Shown: positions 11,397-20,423 of the stretch, piece after piece
Numbering within the stretch: the stretch's first letter is position 1
Layout of the letters: each line of letters opens with the position of its first letter
NCBI GenBank assembly: GCA_916048095.2
Contig: OU696578.1
Coordinates: 5,507,826 to 5,571,825 of the forward strand
Direction: 5' to 3'
DNA length: 64,000 nucleotides
DNA from: Sacculina carcini
Lineage: Eukaryota; Arthropoda; Thecostraca; Sacculinidae
Made by a program: the position numbers and the translations under genes
Notes under the pieces: model-generated
What the model saw: only the letters and a program-made list of their open reading frames with translations
Database searches by the model: none
What the model was told of the DNA's origin: nothing

Positions 11397-11736
11397 GGGG
11401 CAAAATGTATCAGTAAGCCCACTGCAATATGAATATTTATACATCGGTGTGTGAGCTGTTATCCTTGACACAGTGTGAAAACTCGAGCTAATAGATTAAA
11501 ATGGAGAGCTTTTTCGAATTCAGCACATGAAACTTGTATTAGAACAGGTGAGAAATATCCAACCTTGGGGCAAAATGTATCAGTATGCCCACTCCAATAT
11601 GCATATTAATACATCAGTGTGTGAGCTGTTATCTTTGACATAGTGTGAAAACTCGAGCTAATTGAGAAAAATGGATAGCTTTTTCGGATTCAGCACACGA
11701 AAGTTGTATAAAACAGCTGAGAAACCTCCGACCTTT
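11397..11736. repeat. 170-bp direct tandem repeat, two diverged copies
   Basis: GGGGCAAAATGTATCAGTA begins at 11397 and recurs at 11567. The two copies share TACATC.GTGTGTGAGCTGTTATC, AGTGTGAAAACTCGAGCTAA and AGCTTTTTCG in the same order, with substitutions. They sit immediately upstream, in minus sense, of the putative splice acceptor of the family 1 pseudogene, so they may lie in its intron. Confidence 0.7.
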
Positions 11737-12111
11737 TGAAAAAAGTTTTGAAACACAGGCCAGTGTTATGTTTGAAATTTGTTAGCTTTCAAGTGAATGT
11801 CTTTAGCGATGGATTTATACATGCTTGGGCATGTATAGTAGCAATAGCAGGGCCAGACATGACCAGAAAACAATTACATGACTTTCTCGAGAAAGCTGAA
11901 TAGTCGACACCGAGTGTAGTGTACAGTGAAATTATATTATAGAAATATCGCTAGCTCGCACTACAAGCGAGATATTTGCATACTGCTGTATGCATGTACG
12001 TGTGTGTGTGTATGTGCGTATTAGCATAATTTCGTGTGTTCCTTTCTGTGCAGCTGTTTTGTAATTCGTTCATGTAGCGCTCGAATGCACCAGCGCACAA
12101 TGCCTGTGTAG
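11737..12111. other. No recognisable feature
   Basis: Spacer between the tandem repeat and the hAT relic; includes a short TG-rich tract at about 12000-12016. No gene is supported. Confidence 0.4.
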
Positions 12112-13105
12112 TAGGGCTGGGCAGGAACCGTGAAAATTGATACTCACGGTTCAGGATCCGTAGGGCAGTGGAACCGTTGGAACCGGTTCCGCTTGGATGA
12201 AAAAATATATTTTCTGTGCGCATAGGTAGTGTACCACTCAATGTTTAGAGATCACCCAAAGAGAGAAGACACAAAAGAGAGTTGACATAGATGAACGTGT
12301 GACTGGGAAAATAACAAATGCTTATATAAATGCAAAATTTTATTCAAAGTCAAAGTTCTATCAGTTTCATTATAGTGGATATTCTCACAAAATTAAATTC
12401 AACTTTTCATAAATTGCATTTTTGTGGGGGATCCTCATTTTGTTTTTTTGGGTGAGTGAGGCATATAACTCTTGACTACGGCCCTGTAATTTGAAGAAAA
12501 GCATTAATATTCAATGAAGACATGTACAAGGCATTAACATCTCTATATTTAACAACAGAAAAATGCATACAATGCTGACACAATAATGTGGCTAATGCTG
12601 CAAAAATGTGCTAAATAGTCAATGTACTTTCCAATATAAACAATGTTTGTGTATCACCTGTTACATAATATCTCAAACAAACAATAATTTGATTTCGGCT
12701 ATTGCCCGAAAACGTTCGCTTATTCCGTAACGCACACGTTCACACACACATACACAAAACGCGTATATATTACATATTTTTATTCAAAAAGAGAATCATA
12801 TTTATGTTTTCTTCTTTGAGACTGTTCCGTCTCTGTGATATCCATTCATCGGCTTTTGAAAATAAACGTTCAGATGGAACGGAAGATGCCGGTGTGCACA
12901 AATATTTTGTCGCCACTTCATGTAGTCGACGCAGTAACAACGCTCGGTCCCTCCACCATGATAATGGATTCACTTCTCGGGAGACGTGAAATGGAAAATA
13001 TGAAACATGAATTTGAATAGTTCTATATCGAGGCATATTGGCAATTTCACAACAATTCCATATTAGCGATATAATGGGCGTTCTCGGGTTAAAATAATGT
13101 AGCAT
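12112..13105 (-). mobile_element. hAT transposon, 3' part
   Basis: A minus-strand hAT transposase C-terminus at 12770-13105 is followed downstream by sequence ending, in minus sense, CCTGCCCAGCCCTA at 12112. This is the usual form of one class of hAT terminal repeat (TAGGGCTGGG on the plus strand). The flanking 8 bases are CTGTGTAG. The opposite terminus and N-terminal coding part were not found, so the element is truncated or rearranged. Confidence 0.55.
12770..13105 (-). pseudogene. hAT transposase, C-terminal dimerisation domain
   Basis: The 111-residue frame includes NPLSWWRDRALLLRRLHEV, then ATKYLCTPASSVPSERLFSK, then WISQRRNSLKEENINMILFL before a stop. That order (W-W pair, CxPASSxxSER-FS, RRxxLxxxxxxxLxFL) is the hAT family C-terminal dimerisation domain of ZBED-like transposases. 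The frame is open over this domain, but the BED zinc finger, the DDE catalytic region and a plausible start are absent upstream. The protein therefore is a fragment. Confidence 0.8.
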
Positions 13106-14236
13106 TTGGGAAGAAGTATGTTAGTTATTCGTATGACTAAATGCTTAAATGATAAAGTATACGCCGAGTTCAATAATAGAGTCCCCTTAACGACCTCATT
13201 GAGTGATAATTATTAGATTCAATGATGAATATTGTGAACATTTTCGTAATAATCGCAAGGTCACTAAGGCCCTCTGCTACGCTAGTAATGTTGGAGCACT
13301 ACAAGAATAAATTGAAACTAAAAAATAAGAGGGAAATTGATAAAAATGCCATTTTATTAAGTAGAATCAATTTCTAATATTAAACATTTATGCATGATAA
13401 TGTATAGAAATAAAGCAAAATCTAATTTTACTCACCGCTCAAGTGTACACGGTGGACCTCAGTAGATTCAACTAAACAGCTCAAACACTAGTTGATATGT
13501 TGGCGCTGGCAGTTTGACTGACAAATTATTTGTCCTTAGCCGCGTAAAACCAAGGCAGCCTGCTGATTTCAGTCATAACAGATTCTGAGTGAAAACACGG
13601 TTTCCACACAAATATGACAGGATTCATCAATGTCCACACAATCTGACTTCCATCCAGGATTTTCACGCACATTTCGTTCGATACAAACAAACTTAGCAGG
13701 CATCTTTCTCGCCTGGTTCACACCTGTATGGGTTTTCACATTCTTTGTGGGCGACACGTCAAATTTGATCGATGTGCCGTGATCACAGCTTTGGTCATGT
13801 ATGCTTGTGTGCATTAGAATGTGTGGATTCTTTACTTTTCCAAAAGCTTAACTAGTACCAAGTTGCGGTAGATACATTTTTTCATGCTGATTCCGAAAAT
13901 GTATATTTTATTGGATTCAATGAGAAAACCTTTTCCGGAAGTCAAGTTGAAACATCCATTTTGTCGTGGAATTGCGATCGTGTAGCGTTTAATTGGCTGC
14001 CTTTGATTTTAAAATTATTGTTGTTTGTTTGTTTGTTTGATTGTTGAATTGTAATTGAAGTCACCGTGGAAAGGATGCAGTTTTCACGCAGATTTAGAAA
14101 AATGTTTTTTCAACATTCATGCGATACTTTTTCGCTCAAATTAGCTGAAAATGCGGTTATTTTCGTGGTACCATTGTTGTTCCACTGCAATACTCAAAGT
14201 TTTAATTCACCTAAATCAAGTTTGAAATAGTGCTAT
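13106..14236. other. No recognisable gene
   Basis: No accepted coding region. A minus-strand 81-residue frame at 13569-13814 has several cysteines and histidines (FVCIERNVRENPGW, ESCHIC) that resemble a degenerate zinc-finger segment, but spacing does not fit a standard finger. The sequence probably holds the decayed upstream part of the hAT element that follows. Confidence 0.35.
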
Positions 14237-14287
14237 TTAATTATTGGATTTATCAACACTGTTGTTCAGATTGATGCGATGGAGTAG

Positions 14288-14626
14288 ATCCACAAATTTG
14301 CCACTCAACGGCAAGATGTGGATTCGTCTCAAATTGTGGCTGAGCTGGCAGACTTCAAGTCTAAAACAAAACTGTTTGCCAAACAATTCATCTGGACTGC
14401 TGTCCACAAAACCTCGCCGGATAGTTGGTGGAATGGCATATGCAACTCCACTCAACTCTCTCGGATTGTATCCGGTATTCTGCAGCTGCCTCCATCCAGC
14501 ACATCTGTTGAGCGATCCTTCAGCAGACATGCATTAGTTCAAGAAGAAGGAATAGAAGTAATCGCTAGAAGGAATCGCTTAACAACCGACAGAGCTGCCA
14601 AGCTGGTGTTTATCGGGCAATATCTG
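14288..14626 (+). pseudogene. hAT element 1 transposase, part 1 (before the insertion)
   Basis: After a TAG at 14285-14287 the frame is open and reads through DSWWNGICNSTQLSRIVSGI, LQLPPSSTSVERSFSRHALV and RRNRLTTDRAAKLVFIGQYL. The W-W, LPPSSxxVERSFS and RNRLxxxxAAKLVFI order is diagnostic of the hAT dimerisation domain. The codon for the final leucine is the last one before the LTR element. The catalytic part is not recognisable upstream, so the gene was already truncated or decayed there. Confidence 0.75.
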
Positions 14627-14841
14627 TGTTGCTGTAATTAGTATTATTAAGAGGTGCCGTTGTGATGTTTGGCACGGGAGTTGTTCATTTATATGTCGTG
14701 CAATTTAAACTGTTTTGGCGTTATCGATTTAACAGGAGATATGAATTGCGTGGAATGTGGTAGATTGAGTGAAGTGTTATTGTTCGTTAATTATTGTATT
14801 AAATACATCTTTTTATATTAACACGGTAAGTTTTTACAACA
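14627..14841 (+). repeat. 5' LTR, 215 bp
   Basis: Starts TGTTGCTGTAATTAG, ends TTTTTACAACA. It is preceded by ATCTG, which is repeated after the 3' LTR. Confidence 0.92.
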
Positions 14842-14863
14842 AGCCATTTCGGCTTTTGACATC

Positions 14864-15628
14864 ATGGCAGAGGACAAACCAGTTATTGAAAGAGATTTCG
14901 ACTTGCGACTGATTCCGGAGTTCGACGGGAGCCAAGGTGTAACTGAGTGGCTTGGCAAGGTGAAGAAGATATGCCGCCTCAGGAGAGTTTCCGATGTTGC
15001 AACAGTGGTGCAAATGAGGCTGTCTGGAGACGCATATTCAGTTGTCGACAGACTTTCAGACAGCGATCAAATGGACACTGAGAAAGTCAGTCAAGCGTTG
15101 ATCCAGGCTTTCGGTGCTGACCCGTATGTCTCGTATGACCAGCTAATAAGCCGTCGTCTCATCGAAGGGGAATCAGCAGATGTTTTCTTGGCTGAATTGG
15201 AGAAGTTGGCCGCTAGATGTGGCATTCATGGAGACCTACCACTCACGTGCGCATTTATCAGCGGATTACCTGAGAATGTACGTCACGTGCTCCGAGCCAA
15301 CACAAAGCTAGATGGCATGTCTCTTGAGGGTATGTTGGAACGCGCGCGAGTAGTTCTGGATGATGAGCGAAGGTGTGTCGGCTCAAAATTTCGTGTTTGT
15401 GTCGTGGGAAAGACCACCACAAATAACAGCGCTAGTACTTATTCACCACGGTGCTATTTGTGCGGCGAATCGGGGCATTTTGCTAGAACGTGTCGCAAAA
15501 ACAAGCGCTTTGTGGTGTGCTTCCGATGCGGAGAAGAGGGGCATATTGCCTTGAGCTGTGTGCGACATCCAAAGTCGGGAAACGAGCAAGGAGGAGAGAC
15601 GTCAGCGCCGGTCTCTTCTCTACAGTGA
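14864..15628 (+). CDS. Gag-like protein with two CCHC zinc knuckles
   Basis: A 254-residue intact frame starting 23 bases after the 5' LTR at an ATG in ATCATGGCAG. The N-terminal two thirds is a helical gag-type region (RLIPEFDGSQGVTEWL near residue 16, typical of retrotransposon gag domains). Residues about 197-210 (CYLCGESGHFARTC) and 219-232 (CFRCGEEGHIALSC) are two perfect C-x2-C-x4-H-x4-C nucleocapsid knuckles that would bind the element's RNA. It ends at a stop overlapping the next frame by 139 bases, offset by one reading frame, so the downstream integrase frame could be reached by a -1 shift. The gene is shorter than a full gag-pol because of the deletion downstream. Confidence 0.85.
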   Translation: MAEDKPVIERDFDLRLIPEFDGSQGVTEWLGKVKKICRLRRVSDVATVVQMRLSGDAYSVVDRLSDSDQMDTEKVSQALIQAFGADPYVSYDQLISRRLIEGESADVFLAELEKLAARCGIHGDLPLTCAFISGLPENVRHVLRANTKLDGMSLEGMLERARVVLDDERRCVGSKFRVCVVGKTTTNNSASTYSPRCYLCGESGHFARTCRKNKRFVVCFRCGEEGHIALSCVRHPKSGNEQGGETSAPVSSLQ

Positions 15629-16836
15629 ATGAGGCGCTCCCATGCGTGCAGTTATCAGTGGATGTGCACCACGTGAGCTCAGCGTTCAATCGCGCTGATC
15701 CATTGACGAGAGTTCCACAGGTGTGGCTACGACGCGATCGCAATGAAGACTCAGTTTTGAGAGATGGAGGCCGGCTACTACCTGTCTCAGCTGCATGCAC
15801 TCAAGATCAGGGAAACAATGCAATTATAGAAATAAAAAAGTTACACAATGCTACTGGTCATTCCGGAGTGAAACGCACATTGCATTATTCTAAGAGAGCC
15901 AAACTTCCTGTTACTAAGCGACAGGTTTCACAAGTTGTGTCGCAATGCCAGGTGTATAAATCTATTGATCCTGCCCCGGTCAAATGGAAAAAAGGAAAAC
16001 TGCAAGTGAGCAAGACGTGGCAGCGAGCTGGAGTGGACATTACTCATGTCAAGGGAGAACATTTTCTGACCCTGGTTGATCACGGTCCCTCGCGCTACGC
16101 AATCTCGCGCAAGCTAAGACTTCATAATGCGTACTATGTTGTGCAACAAATGAAGAGTGTATTTTATGAGCGTGGAGCCCCGGAGGAATTATTATTGGAT
16201 AACGACACTGTTTTTAAAAGTCGGGATTTTACCCAATTCGCTGACGAATGTCAAGTGCATTTGAGATTTCGGTGGGCATATCGGCCCTCAGGTCATGGTA
16301 TCAGTGAGCGTTGTCATCGCACAATCAAATCCATTGCCGCCAAGAAGAACTGCACAATCACCGAGGCGGTGTACAGATACAACGTGGCTCCGGTGGATAG
16401 CGAAAATTCTTCTCTGTGTCCGGCAGATGTTCTGTTCAACTATGAAGTTAGAGTCAAGGACGTTGATTTGTTAGATGATTCCAGTGGTACAGAAGTGAGT
16501 GAATGTCGATACAAAGTTGGTGACGCAGTGTGGGTGAGACTTCCGGGAGTAAGATGTAATGGACGATATGAAAAAGGGATGGTGACGCAACTGATTTCAA
16601 ACAACTCAGTCGCAATTGATGGTGTACCACGACATGTTCGTGATCTCCGACCGAGAACAGAGAGTGAAGAGTGCACAATTGACACAGGTGCTGAAGTAAC
16701 TGACGAAGAATTGATGATTAGAATGGATCATGATGCAGACGAAAATATCAACAGAAGACCACGGAGATCCGCAGGTGCTAATGAGATCGGAACGCACAAG
16801 GAGGCGTCCGTTACGATACACATGCGAATGAGATAA
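15490..16836 (+). CDS. Integrase with RNase H tail (deleted pol)
   Basis: A 448-residue open frame; its first 45 residues overlap gag and are probably not native. Residues 51-79 carry FNRADPLTRVPQVW, the end of an RNase H domain. H119, H124 and C153 keep three ligands of the integrase zinc domain, but the fourth is tyrosine (CQVY, Y156). The catalytic triad D183, D237 and E273 is present with exactly 35 residues between the last two. A C-terminal segment (VGDAVWVRLPG, then RHVRDLRPR) resembles the integrase tail. It would insert element cDNA into the host genome. Protease and reverse transcriptase must come from another element. The frame is intact to a stop 20 bases before the 3' LTR. Confidence 0.8.
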   Translation: MSQKQALCGVLPMRRRGAYCLELCATSKVGKRARRRDVSAGLFSTVNEALPCVQLSVDVHHVSSAFNRADPLTRVPQVWLRRDRNEDSVLRDGGRLLPVSAACTQDQGNNAIIEIKKLHNATGHSGVKRTLHYSKRAKLPVTKRQVSQVVSQCQVYKSIDPAPVKWKKGKLQVSKTWQRAGVDITHVKGEHFLTLVDHGPSRYAISRKLRLHNAYYVVQQMKSVFYERGAPEELLLDNDTVFKSRDFTQFADECQVHLRFRWAYRPSGHGISERCHRTIKSIAAKKNCTITEAVYRYNVAPVDSENSSLCPADVLFNYEVRVKDVDLLDDSSGTEVSECRYKVGDAVWVRLPGVRCNGRYEKGMVTQLISNNSVAIDGVPRHVRDLRPRTESEECTIDTGAEVTDEELMIRMDHDADENINRRPRRSAGANEIGTHKEASVTIHMRMR

Positions 16837-16848
16837 CAGTTGTTATCT

Positions 16849-16856
16849 GGGGAGAG
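16849..16856 (+). other. Polypurine tract
   Basis: GGGGAGAG immediately precedes the TGTT start of the 3' LTR, the position at which plus-strand DNA synthesis is primed in LTR elements. Confidence 0.65.
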
Positions 16857-17071
16857 TGTTGCTGTAATTAGTATTATTAAGAGGTGCCGTTGTGATGTTT
16901 GGCACGGGAGTTGTTCATTTATATGTCGTGCAATTTAAACTGTTTTGGCGTTATCGATTTAACAGGAGAGATGAATTGCGTGGAATGTGGTAGATTGAGT
17001 GAAGTGTTATTGTTCGTTAATTATTGTATTAAATACATCTTTGTATATTTACACGGCAAGTTTTTACAACA
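16857..17071 (+). repeat. 3' LTR, 215 bp
   Basis: Same length as the 5' LTR, with about four substitutions by eye, and followed by the duplicated ATCTG. Confidence 0.92.
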
Positions 17072-17076
17072 ATCTG

Positions 17077-17307
17077 GCACTGCGTGACACCGATGACACC
17101 AGACATGTCGAGCCTGAACCACAACCCTCGAAATCACGCAGAACCGCTGAGTTTGTACCTGAGTCCTCTTCAGAGTCAGATGATTATGAAAGTTCAACAG
17201 ACTGCAGAGGACTAGCAATTGATTCAACGACACCAGTATCTAGTACTGGAATATTTTCACTGATTGGTGCGATAGTGTGTGTATACCTGTGCTTGTTTGT
17301 ATTGTAA
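17077..17307 (+). pseudogene. hAT element 1 transposase, part 2 (after the insertion)
   Basis: Immediately after the target duplication the frame resumes in phase with part 1 and encodes an acidic, serine-rich tail (SSSESDDYESS) ending in a hydrophobic stretch (IGAIVCVYLCLFVL) and a stop at 17305-17307. Removing the LTR element and one ATCTG keeps the frame open across the junction, so the insertion interrupted a gene that was open there. The tail has no recognised domain. Confidence 0.6.
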
Positions 17308-18063
17308 AATGTGTTTGCCGTTGAGCGTATTACGTGTTATGTCCTGTTTGTTCTTGTGTTTATATTGATGTTTCACTGTAGTAGAACCAAACTATTTTGT
17401 GTGTTATTTATGTCGAAATAATATATGTAGAATGCATATACGGGATGAATTTTGCACGATATCAAACCAATCTACGCTAATACTTTCTATGAAGGGTTGA
17501 GCTACAGAAGCATAACAATAATTATCAATCAATTATCAATAGGGTATTATAAAACGGTTCTTATGCCTTGTTTTCTTACACAATAATTTTTAACTCAATA
17601 ATTGACAACAAAACTATACTTTACTTAGAAGTGCAGCACAGTACCGTTCAAACAAACATTAGGACTTTCCGACACATTATGACAATATAATTGTACATAT
17701 TCAATGATTATTCAATATGATAGGGCCATACGTATAGGTCATATGATAGGGCATATACGTTTACAAAAATAATTCACTCAACATCCCAGAATATATTATT
17801 TCATTAATTTAAATTCTTGGCATTACTTTTCAAAAAAAACAAAACGTGTTTTTTTGTTGTCGATGTTTTTCTGTGACAAAAAAACGTTTTTTTAAAAAAG
17901 CATCGTTTTTTAGGTCGCATCTCCGAGGCTACTGTGATTGGCTTAACTATTTTCGCAAGCTAACACGCACACACACAAGCTATGCCGCACGCAGACACAC
18001 GTCACTTAATCTACATGGTACATTCCAGAATGCATGCCACACAAACATACAGACACATGCGGC

Positions 18064-18212
18064 ACTGCCACCTTTTGTCAAATGTTTCGGTCTTGAGACC
18101 TTCGTCAGTGAATATAAACAGATCAGTTTATATTCACTGGCGATATAAACTGATCTGTTTATATTCACTGACGAAGGTCTCAAGACCGAAACGTTTGACA
18201 AAAGGTGGCAGT
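18064..18212. repeat. Long hairpin: 69-bp arms, 11-base loop
   Basis: Bases 18064-18132 and 18144-18212 are reverse complements over 69 positions with one mismatch, separated by 11 bases. Each arm contains CCTTTTGTCAAA, CGGTCTTGAGACC and TTCGTCAGTGAATATAAAC or the complement. The CTGACGA...GAAAC words on the right arm resemble a hammerhead ribozyme core seen in some Penelope-like elements, but the pairing is imperfect and no cleavage site was found. No gene is near. Confidence 0.9.
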
Positions 18213-18237
18213 CATTTGTGTTTTCTTTTCTTTCTTC

Positions 18238-18238
<1 letters not shown>

Positions 18239-18282
<44 letters not shown>
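18239..18282. repeat. (TA)n(TG)n microsatellite
   Basis: About eight TA units followed by about fourteen TG units, directly downstream of the hairpin. Confidence 0.95.
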
Positions 18283-19189
18283 GCAGACGGCCGTGGTGGT
18301 CAACATCTTGATGATGTTCTTCGAATCAGCTCCGGCAACACTGACCACTGTCAACATAGTCGGCCATCTGGCAGCTCTGTGTCTGGCCCGAACGTTTCCG
18401 TGTTGCCAGTTGCTGTCGGTGCCGTTTGTTCTGTCGTTTGGTCGGTTGAGCTTTTTATGGTTTTCGTATCATGCATACTAGATACGTGAAATAACTTTTA
18501 TTAAAAACGTTATAATTTCAAGTTATTAGGTATGTGAAAAATAGTAACAGTTACCAATTTGAAAAAAGAAATAATCACCAATTTATCGATGTTAATGTCT
18601 CAAAATTACCAAGCTTTAATGAAAAAGTATGCGTGAATTTTCCATGGGATATTTGTAGCTACATTTTCAGATGCTATTATTTTTATAAGGCATTGGAATA
18701 CATTCGACTAGTATTTCAATGGACACACAACTTATACAATTATCGTCGATCATAAGAAGATACGACTAACTTGATGTAACTAACAGGTCTTGCTGTCAAA
18801 ATTGTTTTGTGTACTTATCAGGTTAGATTTTTCATATCGTTCGAAGGTATCTTTCCTTTGTTATTTGAAGGGATATTTTCTGCGTTGTTCGAGAGGATCC
18901 CATCTTGGTTGTCTGAATCGCTAGTGCAATTGTATCCAACTGTAACTGTTACTAATGTATTTATGGCAGCTGTTTACGTGATGCATCATTTGTCGTAAAA
19001 TGTGACCAAAGTTTGACGTATCTGGTCAGTTATCGCCTTGCTGCTGGTCCTTCGCTGCTGCTCAGTTCTAAGTGCCCACTTATGGCTGTCTTGATCGGTC
19101 GTTAATTGGGATATTTCTTATAAGACTTCAAACACTAATGTTCGATGAATGCATGTATGGAACTTGTGGAGTTCAGTACCTCCAATATG
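18283..19189. other. No recognisable gene
   Basis: No frame in this stretch shows a known motif. A 94-residue frame at 18205-18489 is hydrophobic and valine-rich, largely because it reads the TG microsatellite. Confidence 0.4.
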
Positions 19190-19325
19190 GTTGAGAGCAG
19201 GGTTGGTGATTTTTTTTTAAAGAAATAAAAAATCGGATTTATTTGATTAATATCAGATTTTTATATTTTTTTACTTTTTCGTGTATTAAACGTCATTATT
19301 ACCATTCTTACTTGATTTTTATTTT

Positions 19326-19402
19326 TTATAGGCATCCTCGGATCCCCTAAGAATGGGTCTAGAACCCCTAGGGGTGCGAGCACCCCCGGTTAAGAACCAC
19401 TG
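19326..19402. repeat. Nested fragment of a different hAT-type terminus
   Basis: Ends GGTTAAGAACCACTG, the complement of the CAGTGGTTCTTAACC start seen in Charlie-like hAT elements, preceded by a GGGGTGCGAGCACCCCC hairpin. It lies inside hAT element 3. Confidence 0.5.
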
Positions 19403-19511
19403 CACTAGATGATGTGCGACGGTAATCTGTTCGCCAACATGCTTAATCTTTCATTGCAAGGTAGACTTCATTGCAAGGAGACGTCTGTCTCAAAAAGTGA
19501 TTCGCTCTGCA

Positions 19512-19823
19512 ATGGAGTACGCTAACGTGGAGCATGAGAAGCTGGTGCCCATCATTATGAAGTTGCAGGCAAAGTCGCCGCCTTTATAACAGTTCAAGTT
19601 CGCTGAATCTGTTACCGAAAAGCTGTCTGCCATCGAGTGGTGGGAATCACACTGGAGTTTTCTAGATGATGAAGTCATGACTTCGGTGCGGCAATTACTG
19701 ACAGCAGTTGCCTCGTCCTCCGGTTTGGAGAGAGTGTTCTCCTATGGGCTGGTCCACTTCAAAGTGAGGAACCGCTTAGGAACAAAGAAGTCTGCCAAGT
19801 CATTTTTTTGTTTAAGGCTATGA
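19512..19823 (+). pseudogene. hAT element 3 transposase C-terminus
   Basis: The frame from the ATG at 19512 reads EHEKLVPIIMKLQAKSPPL, an in-frame TAA (19587-19589), then SAIEWWESHW, RQLLTAVASSSGLERVFS, YGLVHFKVRNRLGTKKSAKS and a stop. W-W, SSxGxERVFS and GLVHxKxRNRLGxxKxAK are the hAT dimerisation-domain signatures. Upstream catalytic regions are absent. The stop and short length make it non-functional. Confidence 0.8.
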
Positions 19824-20423
19824 ATTAGGATACGCAAATTCCACACAAAATGACGTGTCTTGTCCACTTTTGTCATGATGTTTTTTGATGTTTTGAATAT
19901 AATGTGCATACTTTAGTGTTCAGCTTTTACTTTACCAATGTGATTAAGCATTGCACCAAGCTATTAGCAAATGTTATAAATACTAAAATTCATATCAAGA
20001 AGGAAACTTTTCTGCAATTTTACTGACACATATAAGTGAATTAATTATGTGAAGCCATCAAGTGATATATGTAAAAAATACGTACCTTTTGAAAAAATGC
20101 AAATGCAATTTTTTTCGCAGATTTTACATAAATGTAAAATCCGGTGAACAGCACTAATGTAGATTCTGAACTATCCACTAATGGTGTTTGATTTGTGCCA
20201 CTGATAAATTGGTTGATTTAAACCATTTAGACCAGCCTGATTTGAATAAGCCACTCCCGGTAAGGTATCACTTAGTAAAACCGCACAATATTGGTAAAAT
20301 GAATTAAATAACTGAATTTGATTTAAATCATTGATTTTTTATAAAAAAATCAATTGATTTAAATCAATTTGATTTAAATCACCCAACCCTGGTTAAGAGT
20401 CACTGAATTAGATACATCGTCAA

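Larger units (their letters stand above)
14627..17071 (+). mobile_element. Young LTR retrotransposon with internal deletion
   Basis: The 215-bp direct repeats 14627-14841 and 16857-17071 begin TGTT and end AACA and differ at only about four positions by eye. The 5-bp sequence ATCTG flanks the element (14622-14626 and 17072-17076), a target-site duplication. Inside are a gag-like gene with two zinc knuckles and an integrase gene; protease, reverse transcriptase and most of RNase H are absent. A purine run (GGGGAGAG, 16849-16856) abuts the 3' LTR as a polypurine tract. No standard tRNA primer site (TGG...) follows the 5' LTR. The integrase type is Gypsy-like, matching the element at 23584-25823. 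Confidence 0.9.
14237..17926 (+). mobile_element. hAT element 1, split by an LTR retrotransposon
   Basis: A plus-strand hAT transposase C-terminus (14288-14626, continuing at 17077-17307) is followed by a 3' region ending near 17926 with TTTTTTAGGTCGCATCTCC. The last 350 bases match, in diverged form, both flanks of the LTR composite inside hAT element 2 (to 23377 and from 31146), and both elements end in GGTCGCATCTC. The upstream terminus was not located. The whole of 14627-17071 is a later insertion. Confidence 0.65.
19198..20391 (+). mobile_element. hAT element 3, complete ends, decayed
   Basis: The left end CAGGGTTGGTGATTT (19198) and right end AATCACCCAACCCTG (to 20391) are inverted repeats. 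Flanks GTTGAGAG (19190-19197) and GTTAAGAG (20392-20399) are an 8-bp target duplication with one change, as hAT elements make. A transposase C-terminus lies inside (19512-19823). At 1.2 kb it is much shorter than an autonomous hAT, so it is a deletion derivative. TTGATTTAAATCA repeats fill the right end. Another hAT-type end lies nested at 19326-19402. Confidence 0.85.

Noticed and set aside
18160..18200. Functional hammerhead ribozyme in the large hairpin
   Set aside because: CTGACGA and GAAAC flank a short stem, but the closing pair is not formed properly and no NUH cleavage site with stems I and III could be drawn.
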